DNA from: Arthrobacter sp. H16F315
Lineage (GTDB): Bacteria > Actinomycetota > Actinomycetes > Actinomycetales > Micrococcaceae
Reading direction: 5' to 3'
Assembly: GCF_024124825.1 (NCBI RefSeq)
Contig: NZ_JAMXSS010000002.1
Coordinates: forward strand, 868,001-932,000
DNA length: 64,000 nt
A program made the position numbers and the translations under genes. Under the pieces are notes generated by a model. The model worked only from the letters and a program-made list of their open reading frames with translations, made no database searches and was not told where the DNA came from. Shown one piece after another: positions 7,258-17,503 of the stretch; within the stretch, counting starts at the first letter, position 1, and the number at the start of each line of letters is the position of its first letter.

Positions 7258-8133
7258 ATGTCACCCGAAAAATCCTCTGAGGATGCCTTAGACGATGCTG
7301 TCCAGACGCCCGACGTCTCGATCGTGATTCCGGCCTACAACGAGGAAAGTGTTATCCGGCAGTGCCTGATTGCTGCCGTGTACCAGTCCGTTCCGGCACA
7401 CGAGATCATTGTGGTCGACAACATGTCAACGGACCGTACGGGTGAGATCGTCCGGCAGATGCAGTTGGAGTACCCGGAAAGCCCCATCATCCTGCTCAGC
7501 CAGGACCGGGACCAGGGACTGATCCCGACCCGCAACTTCGGCTTGGACCGCGCCACCGGAGACATCCTGGGCCGGATCGACGCCGACTCCGTTCTCGAAC
7601 CCGACTGGGTCGAACAGGTGCAGAAGGCTTTCCGGGACAAGGCGGTGCACGCCGCGACCGGACCGGTCGTCTATTACGACATGCCGATGCGTCGTTTTGG
7701 CCTGAAAGCAGACGACAAAATGCGACAACTGATGCTCAGGCTGGCCAAGCATCAGTACCACTTCCTCTTTGGGTCAAACATGGCCCTCCGCCGCTCAGCT
7801 TGGGAAATAATCCGGAGCGAGACGTGCCGGGATGAGAAGGACGAGATGCACGAGGACATCGATTTGTCCCTGCACCTGGCCGACCATGAACTCCGGATCC
7901 AATACTGGCCACAGATGGTCTCGGGGATGTCCGCGCGCCGGCTGGAAGACTCGCCCCGCGACTACCGCTACTACGTGACGCGTTTCGACCGTACTTACAA
8001 GGCCCACAACGTCAAGAAGATGGCACTCAAGGCCCCCATGGTCGTTTTCTTCTCCGTCTACTTTCCTGCCAAGCTGCTCCGCGCCATCCACACTGTCAAC
8101 ACCGCCCAGCCTGGCCGCCGCGGCGGCCAGTAA
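7258..8133 (+). CDS. Family 2 glycosyltransferase
   Basis: GT-A fold enzyme of 291 residues. The start of the domain is PDVSIVIPAYNEESVI, the nucleotide-binding DNMSTDRTG follows, and GRIDADSVLEPDW carries the metal-binding DxD-type motif; ED in HEDIDLSLHL fits the general-base region. The C-terminal hydrophobic stretch (APMVVFFSVYFPAKLL) may associate with the membrane. The ATG at 7258 was preferred because GGGGGGA precedes it; an open frame to 7198 lacks a good site. The acceptor and donor sugar cannot be read from sequence. It stands alone between two terminators on one side and a convergent exporter gene on the other. Confidence 0.85.
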   Translation: MSPEKSSEDALDDAVQTPDVSIVIPAYNEESVIRQCLIAAVYQSVPAHEIIVVDNMSTDRTGEIVRQMQLEYPESPIILLSQDRDQGLIPTRNFGLDRATGDILGRIDADSVLEPDWVEQVQKAFRDKAVHAATGPVVYYDMPMRRFGLKADDKMRQLMLRLAKHQYHFLFGSNMALRRSAWEIIRSETCRDEKDEMHEDIDLSLHLADHELRIQYWPQMVSGMSARRLEDSPRDYRYYVTRFDRTYKAHNVKKMALKAPMVVFFSVYFPAKLLRAIHTVNTAQPGRRGGQ

Positions 8134-8172
8134 CACCCGGCGCTGCGACGCGGGGCCGCTGTCCCGCCGTCG

Positions 8173-9087
8173 TCAGTCCGTCCCCAGTTCCGCCAGCGGA
8201 GCCCCGGCACCCTGCACCGAGCGGGAACCACGCTGGCCCAGGACCACCACGCCGAGACCCACCAGGATCAACGCCAAACCCGCGTAGGTTCCGGCCGGCA
8301 AGGTCTCGGACAGAAACGCCGCAGCCAGCAGCGCGGCTCCAGGAATCTCCAGCAGGATGATCATCGAGACCAGCAGCGGACTCATGGTGGCCAGCAGGTG
8401 ATTGAAGGCGGTGTGACCGATGAGCTGTGCGCAGACTGTGATGGCGAGGATGCCGAGCCAGCCGGTTGTTTCGAAGCCGGCCAGCGGTTGCCGCGAGAAC
8501 AGCGCCAGCAGCGCAACGACGGCCGCACACATCCCGTAGCAGAGCGTGGTGTAGACGCCCGTCCCCAGGCTCTGGCGCGCCTTGCCGCCGGCCATGGTAT
8601 AGATTCCCGCCAAGGCGCCGCCTGCCACCGCCAGGAGGTCGCCCAGCAGGGCACCCTGGGAACCTCCCATGTCGAATCCCGTGATGGCAATGACCCCGAC
8701 AAACGCGAGGCCCAGGCCGGCCAGGACGGGCCAGCGGTGCCGGACACCGCGGAAGAGCTGGAAGATGGCTATCCAGCCGGACTGCAGGCAGACGAGCGCA
8801 GTGGCTGCCGCGACCGAGGTCAACTGCAAAGAGGTAATAAAGCACGCAAAGTGCAGCGCCAGGGCAACTGCAGCCGCCAGTGACCAACGGAACTCGCTGC
8901 CGGTGACCCTGCCGAACTGACGCGGGCCCCGGACCAGGACGGGGCCAGCCATCACAACCGACCCGATGGCATTACGCCAAAAGGCGATCGCCAGTGCACT
9001 GACCGACGTGGCCCCCAGCGTCGCTGCTATAAGCGGCCCGGAGGAAGCCACGCCAAGGACGCCCAGGGCGGCTAGGAAGAAGTTCAC
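8173..9087 (-). CDS. EamA/DMT-family transporter
   Basis: Drug/metabolite exporter-type permease of 304 residues with about ten membrane helices in two EamA halves (residues 1-135 and 150-285). It begins with a GTG and has the usual FWRN motif of the first half (AIAFWRNAIGSVV). Such proteins export amino acids, nucleobases or other small metabolites; the substrate is not predictable. It converges with the glycosyltransferase gene with a 39-base gap. Confidence 0.88.
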   Translation of the reverse strand: MNFFLAALGVLGVASSGPLIAATLGATSVSALAIAFWRNAIGSVVMAGPVLVRGPRQFGRVTGSEFRWSLAAAVALALHFACFITSLQLTSVAAATALVCLQSGWIAIFQLFRGVRHRWPVLAGLGLAFVGVIAITGFDMGGSQGALLGDLLAVAGGALAGIYTMAGGKARQSLGTGVYTTLCYGMCAAVVALLALFSRQPLAGFETTGWLGILAITVCAQLIGHTAFNHLLATMSPLLVSMIILLEIPGAALLAAAFLSETLPAGTYAGLALILVGLGVVVLGQRGSRSVQGAGAPLAELGTD

Positions 9088-9183
9088 GGTCTAAGAGTAA
9101 TGGGCGCGGAAAGGCTGCACTTAACCGTGTGCGTCCGGAGTGAAACGAGGGTCCCAGCGCTGGCCTGCACGTCAGCGGGAATG

Positions 9184-9225
9184 CAAAAGGCCCCGGTCCG
9201 CGTTTCCGCGGGCCGGGGCCTCCTA
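9184..9225 (-). terminator. Terminator of the tRNA-Ile/tRNA-Ala transcript
   Basis: Strong GC hairpin AGGCCCCGGTCCGCG/CGCGGGCCGGGGCCT with loop TTTC, followed on the minus strand by TTTTGC. It ends one base before the CCA end of tRNA-Ala. Confidence 0.85.
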
Positions 9226-9228
9226 TGG

Positions 9229-9301
9229 TGGAGGCACGGGGACTCGAACCCCGAACCCCCTGCTTGCAAAGCAGGTGCGCTACCAATTGCGCCATGCCCC
9301 C
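9229..9301 (-). tRNA. tRNA-Ala (anticodon TGC)
   Basis: 73-base cloverleaf on the minus strand. Acceptor arms are GGGGGCA and TGCCTCC, the D stem is GCGC, and the anticodon stem-loop CTGCTTTGCAAGCAG places TGC in the loop. GGTTCGAGTCCC is the T loop. The CCA end is encoded at 9226-9228. A DLW-39-like gene and tRNA-Ile lie upstream on the same strand. Confidence 0.97.
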
Positions 9302-9372
9302 ATAAGAAGCAACCCGACAATCATACCCCAGTTCGTGGAGCTGTTTTCCAGCTCCTGCGCCTGGGATCTGGG

Positions 9373-9489
9373 CTAATCAACCGTGTCGGTCGATCTGCTC
9401 CAGACTGTTTTCCGGGCCTCGGATTCCTGCACTTTCTTGTAGAGCAGGACGCCTGCGATCGTGGCTATAAAAACCAGCAACTTCTTCAC
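9373..9489 (-). CDS. DLW-39-like small protein (38 aa)
   Basis: A GTG-started 38-codon ORF between tRNA-Ile and tRNA-Ala. The peptide begins MKKLLVFIATIAGVLLYKK, a single membrane helix, followed by a charged segment QESEARKTVW and ends SRSTDTVD. Length, N-terminal MKKLL helix and position between these tRNAs match the actinobacterial DLW-39 family as I remember it, although the DLW itself reads TVW here. The family has no known function. Confidence 0.65.
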   Translation of the reverse strand: MKKLLVFIATIAGVLLYKKVQESEARKTVWSRSTDTVD

Positions 9490-9557
9490 ATGCACCCCGT
9501 TCCGGTTCAGTGGTAAGTACTACCACCGAGCCTCCACTTGAATCTGTACAGATTCCG

Positions 9558-9631
9558 TGGGCGTACCAGGACTTGAACCTGGGACCTCTTCGTTATCAGC
9601 GAAGCGCTCTAACCGCCTGAGCTATACGCCC
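9558..9631 (-). tRNA. tRNA-Ile (anticodon GAT)
   Basis: 74-base cloverleaf on the minus strand. Acceptor GGGCGTA pairs with TACGCCC, D arm GCTCAGGCGGTTAGAGC, anticodon loop CTGATAA with GAT, T arm CCAGGTTCAAGTCCTGG, discriminator A. CCA is not encoded. Confidence 0.97.
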
Positions 9632-9728
9632 CGATGCCTCATCGGGCCGAGATACGACTTTACAGCACATCCCGGCCCGATCTCAAATCGAGGCATTTTC
9701 CCGCGATTTTTCGGGGAAAACCGCGGGT

Positions 9729-10423
9729 TTAGTCGTCCGTGAGGGTGACGCCGATGCCGCCTACCAGGGTGGCGGAGATGTTGTACAGCACGGCCGAGAG
9801 CATGGACAGCGCCGTCAGCAGCACAACGTTGATGACGGCGATGATGGTAGCGAACGATGCCACCTGCCCCAATGAGGCGACCTTTTTCAACTCGAAGCCG
9901 CCGCCTTCGGAGCCGGCCAGCGTGCCGAGGAGGCCATCGACCTGGTCGAAGATTCCGGTCAGGTCCAAGACCGTCCAGAGCACAATGGCTGCCACGACCG
10001 TCACGATGCCCAGTGCCACGGAGAGCAGGAATGCCATCTTCAACACGGACCAAGGGTCAACCTTGCTCACCAACAGGCGCGCCCGGCGGACCTTGGCCTT
10101 GGGCGCCGGCTTAATCAGTCCGGCTGTGTTTTGTCCCGGACGGTTTTGTCCCGGACGGGTCTGCCCCGGATGGTTCTGCCCCGGGCGGTTCTGCCCCGGG
10201 CCCTGTCCGGGGGTGGCCGGGCGCTGCCCGACAGCAGCGGGCCGTCCCTGTGCGGGACGCTGCCCGGGGCCTGCGGCCGCTGGGCCGAGCCAGCAGCCGC
10301 ACCCGAAGCTCCCGGACTTTGCTCGGGACGCGACGGCGCACCTACCCGCGGTGCGGAGGCGGGCTGCCGCACCCCGCCGGGTACGCCGCTGTTCGGCTTG
10401 GGATATGAGTCGGAATTACTCAC
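9729..10423 (-). CDS. DUF3566 membrane protein downstream of gyrA (frameshifted in this sequence)
   Basis: Two frames join into one protein: N-terminal [17 protein letters not shown]... rich in Pro/Gly/Gln (about 105 residues, with PGQN repeats after the join) and a C-terminal DUF3566 domain with two membrane helices ([37 protein letters not shown]). The switch needs one extra base in the C run at 10263-10265, after which the PGQ repeats read straight into [15 protein letters not shown]. The GTG start overlaps the gyrA stop (GTGA), with GGAGG just upstream, so it is coupled to gyrase. DUF3566 proteins follow gyrA in many actinobacteria; their role is unknown. The break is probably a sequencing error. 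Confidence 0.8.
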
Positions 10424-13143
10424 GCGTTACCTCCGGTGTTGTCTTCGTCCAGCTCGGCATTGCCTGATGACTCATCTGACTCCGGGGCCGGTGCTGATTC
10501 TTCCGCTGCGGACCCCTCGTGTGATCCGGTATCTTCAGCCAACGTTACGTCATCCGTCGCCGATGCCTGACTTTCGGCAGCATCGACTGCATCTTCGTCT
10601 TCGACCACCTCGTCGGTTTCCAGTCCACGCTCGCTGTTGCGTGCCACCTCGATGATGCGGTCGTTCTTGTCAGGTTTGGCGAAGATAACGCCCATGGTGT
10701 CGCGCCCCTTGGCCGGCACTCCGGCCACCGAGGAACGGACCACCTTTCCGCCTTCCATAACCACCAGGACCTCGTCTTCGGCCTGGACAATCAGGGCGCC
10801 CACCAGATGGCCGCGCTCTTCCTGGTACTTGCCCACCTTGATGCCGAGGCCGCCACGGCCCTGGAGGCGGTATTCCTCCACGGCGGTGCGCTTGGCGTAG
10901 CCGCCCTCCGTGACGACAAAGACGAAGGAGCCCTCCGTCACCACGTCGGCGGCCAGAAGTTCGTCGTCCTCGCGGAATTTCATGCCGGTAACGCCGGACG
11001 TTGCCCGCCCCATCGGGCGCAGGGCTTCATCGGTGGCGGTGAAACGAATCGACTGGCCCATGCGGGAAACCAGCATCAGGTCATCCGTTTCGGAAACCAG
11101 CTGGGCCGAGACCAGTTCATCTTCATCGCGAAGGTTGATTGCGATGACGCCTGCGGAGCGGTTGGTGTCATAGTCCTCGAGGCGGGTCTTTTTCACCAGG
11201 CCACGCTTGGTGGCGAGGACCAGATACGGCGATTGCTGGTAGTCCCGCAGGTCCAGCACCTGGGCAATGTGTTCGTCCGGTTGGAACGCGAGCAGGTTGG
11301 CCACGTGCTGGCCCTTGGCGTCGCGCCCGGCTTCCACGAGCTCGTACGCCTTCGCCCGGTATACCCGGCCAAGGTTCGTGAAGAACAGCAGCCAGTGGTG
11401 GGTGGTGGTGACGAAGAAGTGTTCGACGACGTCGTCGCCACGCAGCTGTGCGCCCTTGATGCCCTTGCCGCCGCGCTGCTGCGAGCGGTAGTTGTCGCTG
11501 CGGGTGCGCTTGACGTAGCCGCCGCGGGTGATCGTGACGACCATTTCCTCTTCGGGGATCAGGTCCTCCATCGACATGTCCCCGTCGAAGCCCAGCAGGA
11601 CCTTGGTACGCCGGTCATCGCCGTGTTTGGCTACGATTTCGGCCAACTCGGTGCTGATGATTCCACGCTGGCGTTCTTCGGAGGCCAGGATCGAGTTGAA
11701 CTCGGTGATCATGGCTTGGAGTTCTGCGTGGCGGTCCTGGATCTTCTGCCGTTCCAGGGCCGCCAGCCGGCGCAGCTGCATGTCGAGGATGGCCCGGGCC
11801 TGGAGTTCGTCAATGTCCAAGAGTTGCATCAGACCATCGCGGGCCGCTTCGGTCGTGTTCGAGGCCCGGATCAGTGCAATGACTTCGTCGAGTGCATCGA
11901 GAGCCTTCAACAGGGCACGCAGGATGTGCGCTTCCTCCTCGGCCTTGCGGAGCCGGTACCGGGTCCGGCGGGCGATGACGTCGAGCTGGTGGGTCACCCA
12001 GTGCCGGATAAAGGCATCCAAGCTCAGGGTGCGGGGCACACCATCAACGATCGCCAGCATGTTCGCGGCGAAATTGTCCTGCAACTGGGTGTGCTTGTAG
12101 AGGTTGTTCAACACCACCTTGGCAACTGCGTCGCGTTTGAGCACAATCACGAGCCGCTGTCCGGTGCGTCCCGAGGTCTCATCCCTCAGGTCGGCAATAC
12201 CCGAGATTTTGCCGTCTTTAACGAGCTCGGCAATCTTGATCGCCAGGTTGTCCGGGTTGGCCTGATAGGGCAGCTCGGTGACCACGAGGCAGGTACGGCC
12301 CTGGAGTTCCTCGACGTTGACAACGGCCCGCATCGTAATCGAGCCGCGGCCCGTACGGTAGGCATCCTCAATCCCCCGGTGGCCCAGGATGGTGGCCCCG
12401 GTCGGGAAGTCGGGCCCCTTGATGCGTGTGATCAGCTCTTCGAGCAGTTCCTCCCGGCTGGCGGTCGGGTTGGCCAGATACCACTGCACCCCGTCGGCAA
12501 CCTCACGGAGGTTGTGCGGCGGAATGTTGGTTGCCATACCAACGGCAATGCCCGAGGACCCGTTGACCAAAAGGTTCGGGAACCGCGCCGGCAGGATGGT
12601 GGGCTCCTGGTTTTTACCGTCGTAGTTGTCCTGGAAATCGACAGTTTCCTCGTCGATGTCACGGACCATTTCCATGGCCAGCTGCGCCATCTTCGTTTCG
12701 GTGTATCGGGGTGCCGCAGCGCCGTCATTGCCGGGAGAGCCGAAGTTACCCTGGCCCAGCGCCAGCGGGTAGCGCATCGTCCAGTCCTGGATCAGGCGCA
12801 CCAGGGCATCGTAGATGGCGGTGTCGCCGTGCGGGTGGTACTGGCCCATAACTTCGCCGACCACACGGGCGCACTTATTGAAGGAGCGCTCCGGTCGGTA
12901 GCCGCCGTCGAACATGGCGTAGAGCACGCGGCGGTGGACCGGCTTGAGGCCGTCGCGGACGTCCGGGAGGGCACGCCCCACAATCACGGCCATCGCGTAG
13001 TCAAGGTAGGACCGCTGCATTTCGGTCTGCAGGTCAACCTGTTCAACACGGTCGGTCAGCACGTCGGTACCAAGGACGGTGCCCTCAATAACGGGCTCAG
13101 CGTCGGCCGCGCTGGCCGGAACTTCTGGTGTTTCGTCACTCAT
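10420..13143 (-). CDS. gyrA: DNA gyrase subunit A
   Basis: Protein of 907 residues that cuts and rejoins DNA in the gyrase A2B2 complex. The catalytic Tyr is in [11 protein letters not shown], and the quinolone-determining stretch reads [13 protein letters not shown], with Thr where E. coli has Ser83 and the Asp87 equivalent kept. The GyrA box is [10 protein letters not shown], which is needed for DNA wrapping and supercoiling. The last 80 residues are very acidic (Asp/Glu-rich), a tail seen in other actinobacterial GyrA proteins. It follows gyrB by 59 bases and overlaps the DUF3566 gene by 4. Confidence 0.99.
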   Translation of the reverse strand: MSDETPEVPASAADAEPVIEGTVLGTDVLTDRVEQVDLQTEMQRSYLDYAMAVIVGRALPDVRDGLKPVHRRVLYAMFDGGYRPERSFNKCARVVGEVMGQYHPHGDTAIYDALVRLIQDWTMRYPLALGQGNFGSPGNDGAAAPRYTETKMAQLAMEMVRDIDEETVDFQDNYDGKNQEPTILPARFPNLLVNGSSGIAVGMATNIPPHNLREVADGVQWYLANPTASREELLEELITRIKGPDFPTGATILGHRGIEDAYRTGRGSITMRAVVNVEELQGRTCLVVTELPYQANPDNLAIKIAELVKDGKISGIADLRDETSGRTGQRLVIVLKRDAVAKVVLNNLYKHTQLQDNFAANMLAIVDGVPRTLSLDAFIRHWVTHQLDVIARRTRYRLRKAEEEAHILRALLKALDALDEVIALIRASNTTEAARDGLMQLLDIDELQARAILDMQLRRLAALERQKIQDRHAELQAMITEFNSILASEERQRGIISTELAEIVAKHGDDRRTKVLLGFDGDMSMEDLIPEEEMVVTITRGGYVKRTRSDNYRSQQRGGKGIKGAQLRGDDVVEHFFVTTTHHWLLFFTNLGRVYRAKAYELVEAGRDAKGQHVANLLAFQPDEHIAQVLDLRDYQQSPYLVLATKRGLVKKTRLEDYDTNRSAGVIAINLRDEDELVSAQLVSETDDLMLVSRMGQSIRFTATDEALRPMGRATSGVTGMKFREDDELLAADVVTEGSFVFVVTEGGYAKRTAVEEYRLQGRGGLGIKVGKYQEERGHLVGALIVQAEDEVLVVMEGGKVVRSSVAGVPAKGRDTMGVIFAKPDKNDRIIEVARNSERGLETDEVVEDEDAVDAAESQASATDDVTLAEDTGSHEGSAAEESAPAPESDESSGNAELDEDNTGGNA

Positions 13144-13202
13144 AGTCTATATTTTCCGTTTCAGGTATATATCGGTCCAGGGATATGTAGGGCTTGAGTA
13201 CC

Positions 13203-15284
13203 CTAGATATCCAGGAACCGAACGTCCTTGGCGTTCTGCTGAATGAAGTTTCGACGGGATTCAACGTCCTCACCCATCAGGGTGGAGAAGGTTTGGTCCG
13301 CGGCCAGGGCATCGTCCATCGTGACCTGCAACAGTGTGCGGTGATCGGGGTCCATGGTGGTGTCCCACAGTTCCGTATAGTCCATTTCACCCAAGCCCTT
13401 GTAGCGCTGGATGCCGTTGTCCTTGGGAATGCGGCGGCCGGCCGCCTGGCCGGACAGCAGGCGCGCATCGCGCTCCCGGTCGCTATAGACGTAGTCGTGC
13501 GGAGCGTTGGACCACTTGATCCGGTACAGCGGAGGCTGCGCCAGGTAGACGTAGCCGTTTTCTATCAGCGGGCGCATGTAGCGGAACAACAGGGTCATCA
13601 GCAAGGTGGTGATGTGCTGGCCGTCGACGTCGGCATCCGCCATCAGGACAATCTTGTGGTACCGGAGTTTGCTCAGGTCGAAGTCTTCGCCAATCCCCGT
13701 ACCGAAGGCGGTAATCATGGACTGGACCTCGGCGTTGCCCAGTGCCTTGTCCAGCCGAGCCCGTTCAACGTTGAGGATTTTTCCACGCAGCGGGAGGATG
13801 GCCTGGGTTTCCGGGTTGCGGCCGCGCTTGGCGGAACCACCGGCGGAGTCGCCCTCCACGATGTAGACCTCACACTTTTCCGGATTCTTGGAAGAGCAGT
13901 CCGAGAGCTTGCCAGGCATCCCGAAAGATTCCAGCGGGCTCTTCCGGCGGGCGTTGTCGCGGGCCTTGCGGGCTGCCATCCGGGCCTGGGCCGCGGAGAT
14001 GGCCTTGCGGATAACGTCGCGGGCCGGGCCGGGATTCCTTTCCAGCCAGTCGCCAAGGCCGTCTGTGACGACTCGCTGGACGAATCCCTTCACCTCGGAG
14101 TTGCCGAGCTTGGTCTTGGTTTGGCCTTCAAACTGGGGCTCGGCCAGCTTGACCGAAATGACTGCCGTCAGTCCTTCACGGATGTCGTCGCCGGTAAGGT
14201 TGTCATCCTTTTCCTTGATGATGCTCTTTTCCCGCGCATAGCGGTTGATGAGCGAGGTCATCGCAGCGCGGAATCCCTCTTCGTGGGTGCCGCCCTCGTG
14301 GGTATTAATGGTGTTGGCATAGGTGTGGACACTCTCGGAGTACGCGTTGGTCCACTGCATCGCCATTTCCAGCGCAATGTGACGTTCGGTATCCTCGGTT
14401 TCAAAGGCGATGACATCCTCATGGACGACGTCGACCTTTTTGCCGGAGTTCAGGTGCTTGACGTAGTCCAGCAACCCGTCATCGTATTGGTACACAACGG
14501 TGTGGAACTCCGCCGGGACTTCACCGTCGACTGCAACGGCGTCGAGATCGAGGTCAGCGTCTTCGGTCGGCTCCTCGGCAGCGCGCCTCTCATCGGTCAG
14601 CGTGATCCGCAGTCCCTTGTTCAGGAACGCCATCTGCTGGAAGCGGGCGCGCAGTGTTTCGAAATCGAACTCCGTCGATTCAAAAATGCCGGCATCCGGG
14701 TAGAACGTCTGGGTGGTGCCGGTCTCGCTGGCTTCCTCGCCCTGGACAAGTCCGCCCTGGGGTTTGCCGCCGTCCGCAAAGGACATCCGCCAAACATGGC
14801 CCTGGCGGCGGACCTCGGTATCGACCCGGCTGGAGAGCGCGTTGACGACAGAGATGCCCACCCCGTGCAGGCCGCCGGAGACGGCGTAACCTCCGCCGCC
14901 GAACTTGCCGCCAGCGTGCAGGATGGTCATCACGACCTCCACCGTGGGCTTGTGCTCCGTTGGGTGCATGTCCACCGGGATGCCGCGGCCGTTGTCAACC
15001 ACCTTGACCCCGCCGTCGGCCTGCAACACAATTTCAATGTGGGTGCAGTACCCGGCCAGGGCCTCATCGACGGAGTTATCCACGACTTCATAGACCAGGT
15101 GGTGCAATCCGCGCGGTCCGGTGGAACCGATGTACATGCCGGGACGTTTCCGGACGGCTTCCAGGCCTTCGAGCACCGTAATGTCGCTGGCGCCGTAGCC
15201 GTGGGCAATTGCGGCTTCCGGCGGGGTATCCGCCGCTACCACTGCTGGTTCCACTGCCGGGATCTCTGCATTGTCGTTAGCCAC
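13203..15284 (-). CDS. gyrB: DNA gyrase subunit B
   Basis: ATPase subunit of gyrase, 693 residues. The GHKL ATP site includes [20 protein letters not shown] and [13 protein letters not shown]. The TOPRIM metal site is [10 protein letters not shown] with DADVDGQHI. An acidic insert ([19 protein letters not shown]) lies in the transducer region at about residue 235. The C-terminal GyrA-binding PLYRIKW...YKGLGEM is complete, ending KDVRFLDI. The upstream gap of 413 bases separates it from the DUF721 gene, so it probably has its own promoter. Confidence 0.99.
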   Translation of the reverse strand: MANDNAEIPAVEPAVVAADTPPEAAIAHGYGASDITVLEGLEAVRKRPGMYIGSTGPRGLHHLVYEVVDNSVDEALAGYCTHIEIVLQADGGVKVVDNGRGIPVDMHPTEHKPTVEVVMTILHAGGKFGGGGYAVSGGLHGVGISVVNALSSRVDTEVRRQGHVWRMSFADGGKPQGGLVQGEEASETGTTQTFYPDAGIFESTEFDFETLRARFQQMAFLNKGLRITLTDERRAAEEPTEDADLDLDAVAVDGEVPAEFHTVVYQYDDGLLDYVKHLNSGKKVDVVHEDVIAFETEDTERHIALEMAMQWTNAYSESVHTYANTINTHEGGTHEEGFRAAMTSLINRYAREKSIIKEKDDNLTGDDIREGLTAVISVKLAEPQFEGQTKTKLGNSEVKGFVQRVVTDGLGDWLERNPGPARDVIRKAISAAQARMAARKARDNARRKSPLESFGMPGKLSDCSSKNPEKCEVYIVEGDSAGGSAKRGRNPETQAILPLRGKILNVERARLDKALGNAEVQSMITAFGTGIGEDFDLSKLRYHKIVLMADADVDGQHITTLLMTLLFRYMRPLIENGYVYLAQPPLYRIKWSNAPHDYVYSDRERDARLLSGQAAGRRIPKDNGIQRYKGLGEMDYTELWDTTMDPDHRTLLQVTMDDALAADQTFSTLMGEDVESRRNFIQQNAKDVRFLDI

Positions 15285-15697
15285 AGGCGCTTTCGACTCC
15301 TCTTTTTTCGTTAAAGGCCAGCCGTCGCCCCTTCCCGGAGGAAACAGCTTCTGCCAACGGGCACGGCACTGATGACACCGGTTGTCCTGCCGACTCGAGG
15401 ATCCGTTAACCGCACGCGAAAATTGCGTCGGAAACGGACTCAGTCAACGTTTCACCGGCGCCCAGTTATCTCCCCCGATTCTACCGTGTTATAGGGGTGA
15501 ATCCCGCATTCCATCGCGCCAAACGGGAAGGAAAGTGCCGCTGGGAGGCCACAGACTCCACCTGCAAGGCTCCGGGAGTACCGGATGCGGGTGACTATAC
15601 GACTCCGGTACGTCTGAGCGCCCTACACGCCGTTTGCGGAATTTTCAAGAGTTTTTGCAAGGAGTGCTTCAGACCTGTCGTACCAGCAGGCTGAACA
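15285..15697. other. gyrB upstream intergenic region
   Basis: 413 bases between gyrB and the DUF721 gene, both minus strand. I see no convincing ORF or RNA gene. The minus strand contains a TAGAAT hexamer (15481-15486) that could be a -10 element for gyrB, but no clear -35 partner; expected contents are the gyrB promoter and perhaps supercoiling-sensitive elements. Confidence 0.4.
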
Positions 15698-16261
15698 CTA
15701 TCCGTAGGTATCCCGCGGTCCGCGCCCGTTGACCGTCCGGCCACCCTTGCGCCAGCTCGGCGCCGCAGGTCCGAGGACCTGGATCTTGGTCACCACACCT
15801 TCACCGAGTTCGGTGCGGAATTTCTCCAGCAGGCTGATGCTGAGCAGGCGCAATTGCGTTGCCCAGGCGGTGGAATCGCAACGGACATGCAAAGTGGTAT
15901 CGGTGAAACTCTCCGGCGTGCAGTGCGCGGATATTTCCGGTCCCACAAGCGTTGACCATTCGGCCATCACCGATCCCACGGCCACAGGAGAGCTCCAACC
16001 ACGCTCGGCAACAAGGCGGCCCACCACTTTGCCCAGCCCCATCGGGTCCCTGCCGGTACCGTGGAATTGTCCGAAGCCACGGGTGCTGCTGGAGCTGCGG
16101 CCAGGCCTTTGCGGAGCCGTTCCGGGGCGTGGTGGGGCTTTGCGCCGTATTTCGCCACGGGCCGCGGCTGCCTCACGCATTCTGTTTAATGCCGACTGCG
16201 CGGCATCGATATCGTCCGGATCACGTCCCGGCTGCAGCCCGCCGTCGGTATCCTTATTCAT
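15698..16261 (-). CDS. DUF721 (DciA-like) protein
   Basis: Protein of 187 residues with an N-terminal variable part and a C-terminal DUF721 domain (about 80-175: GLGKVVGRLVAERGWSSPVAVGSVMAEWSTLVG then LHVRCDSTAWATQLRLL). DUF721 proteins between recF and gyrB are the actinobacterial Rv0004 type; DciA proteins help load the replicative helicase DnaB. The start overlaps the recF stop by 4 bases (ATGA), so it is coupled to recF. The helicase-loading role is inferred from the family. Confidence 0.88.
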   Translation of the reverse strand: MNKDTDGGLQPGRDPDDIDAAQSALNRMREAAAARGEIRRKAPPRPGTAPQRPGRSSSSTRGFGQFHGTGRDPMGLGKVVGRLVAERGWSSPVAVGSVMAEWSTLVGPEISAHCTPESFTDTTLHVRCDSTAWATQLRLLSISLLEKFRTELGEGVVTKIQVLGPAAPSWRKGGRTVNGRGPRDTYG

Positions 16262-17478
16262 CGATCTTCCCGCACATCGATTCCTCCCGGGACTACCCTC
16301 ACCCGCCGTCCGGCCAGTTCCGTGGGGATATCGTCCTCGACGGCGGCGGTCACAAGCACCTGCTCGGCACCGGATACTATCGCGGCCAGTTTACGCCGGC
16401 GCTGGACATCAAGCTCCGCGAACACATCGTCCAGAATCAGGATGGGAGCTGATCCGCCCGTGCGGGCATCATCGAGCATGACATAGTACGAAGCCAGGCG
16501 GAGGGACAGACACATGGACCACGTTTCACCATGCGAGGCATAGCCTTTGGCGGGGACGGAACCGAGCACCAGTTCGAGTTCGTCACGGTGCGGGCCAACC
16601 AGGGAGATCCCGCGTTCCAATTCCCTGCGCCGAGACGAGGCGAAAGCCTGGACGTAGCGTTCGGTTAGCTGTTCAATCGAGAGAAGCCGCAAATCCCCGG
16701 GTCCCGGAACTTGCCCGCTGGCATCCGGAACGGCCACCAAGGCTTCGGCCGGCACAGCGCCGTCATCGTCCACAACACCCTGCAGGGTGGAACGGTAGAT
16801 CGCGCCTGCTTCCTTGGACCCGTCGGTGAGCTGGGCATAGGCGCTTTTGAGATGCGGCCCAAGCCTTTCCACCAATTCGAGTCGTGCATGCAGCAGCTCC
16901 GCTCCCGCGCGGGCCATGTGCTGATCCCAGACATCCAGGGTGGATTCGTGTCCCGGAATGAATTTTCCTGACCGGGCGGACTTCAACAGCGCGTTGCGCT
17001 GTTTCAGCACCCGGTCATAGTCGCTGCGGGTGGCAGCATGCCTCGGGATGAGACTGACCAGGAGCTCATCGAGGAAACGGCGCCGGCTGGACGGGTCACC
17101 CTTGACCAGGGCAAGATCCTCCGGTGCAAACAAAACGGTCTGGCAAATACCCAAGATGTCCCGGGCCCGGACCGGGTTGCTGCGGTTGATCCGCGCGCGG
17201 TTGGCGCGCGCGGCGTTGATTTCGAGTTCGAGCACCGTGGACTGCTCGCCGCGGACCAGCTTGGCACGAATCATCGCCCGATCGGTTCCAAACCGCAGCA
17301 GCGGCGCATCGGAACTGACCCGGTGCGAACTGAGTGAGGCCAAATAGCCGATGGCTTCCATCAGGTTGGTTTTGCCGATGCCGTTTGACCCTACCAACAC
17401 GGTGACACCCGGCTCCAGGCTCAGCTCTACCTGGGCATAGCTGCGGAAGTCCGTGAGCGAAAGTTGTTCTAGGTACAC
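16258..17478 (-). CDS. recF: DNA replication and repair protein RecF
   Basis: SMC-like ATPase of 406 residues that helps load RecA at gaps. Walker A GSNGIGKTN is at residues 30-38, the ABC signature-like region is VGPHRDEL with GYASHGETWSMCLSLRLA, and Walker B is LILDDVFAELD. Starts with GTG. It lies 25 bases after gnd on the same strand and overlaps the DUF721 gene. Confidence 0.98.
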   Translation of the reverse strand: MYLEQLSLTDFRSYAQVELSLEPGVTVLVGSNGIGKTNLMEAIGYLASLSSHRVSSDAPLLRFGTDRAMIRAKLVRGEQSTVLELEINAARANRARINRSNPVRARDILGICQTVLFAPEDLALVKGDPSSRRRFLDELLVSLIPRHAATRSDYDRVLKQRNALLKSARSGKFIPGHESTLDVWDQHMARAGAELLHARLELVERLGPHLKSAYAQLTDGSKEAGAIYRSTLQGVVDDDGAVPAEALVAVPDASGQVPGPGDLRLLSIEQLTERYVQAFASSRRRELERGISLVGPHRDELELVLGSVPAKGYASHGETWSMCLSLRLASYYVMLDDARTGGSAPILILDDVFAELDVQRRRKLAAIVSGAEQVLVTAAVEDDIPTELAGRRVRVVPGGIDVREDR

Positions 17479-17503
17479 GCCGGGTCAGGATTTCGGGGCA
17501 GGA

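Noticed and set aside
10807..15314. Very long plus-strand open frames (796 and 706 codons) opposite gyrA and gyrB
   Set aside because: They are mirror images of the gyrase genes caused by high GC; no recognisable protein and no ribosome sites.
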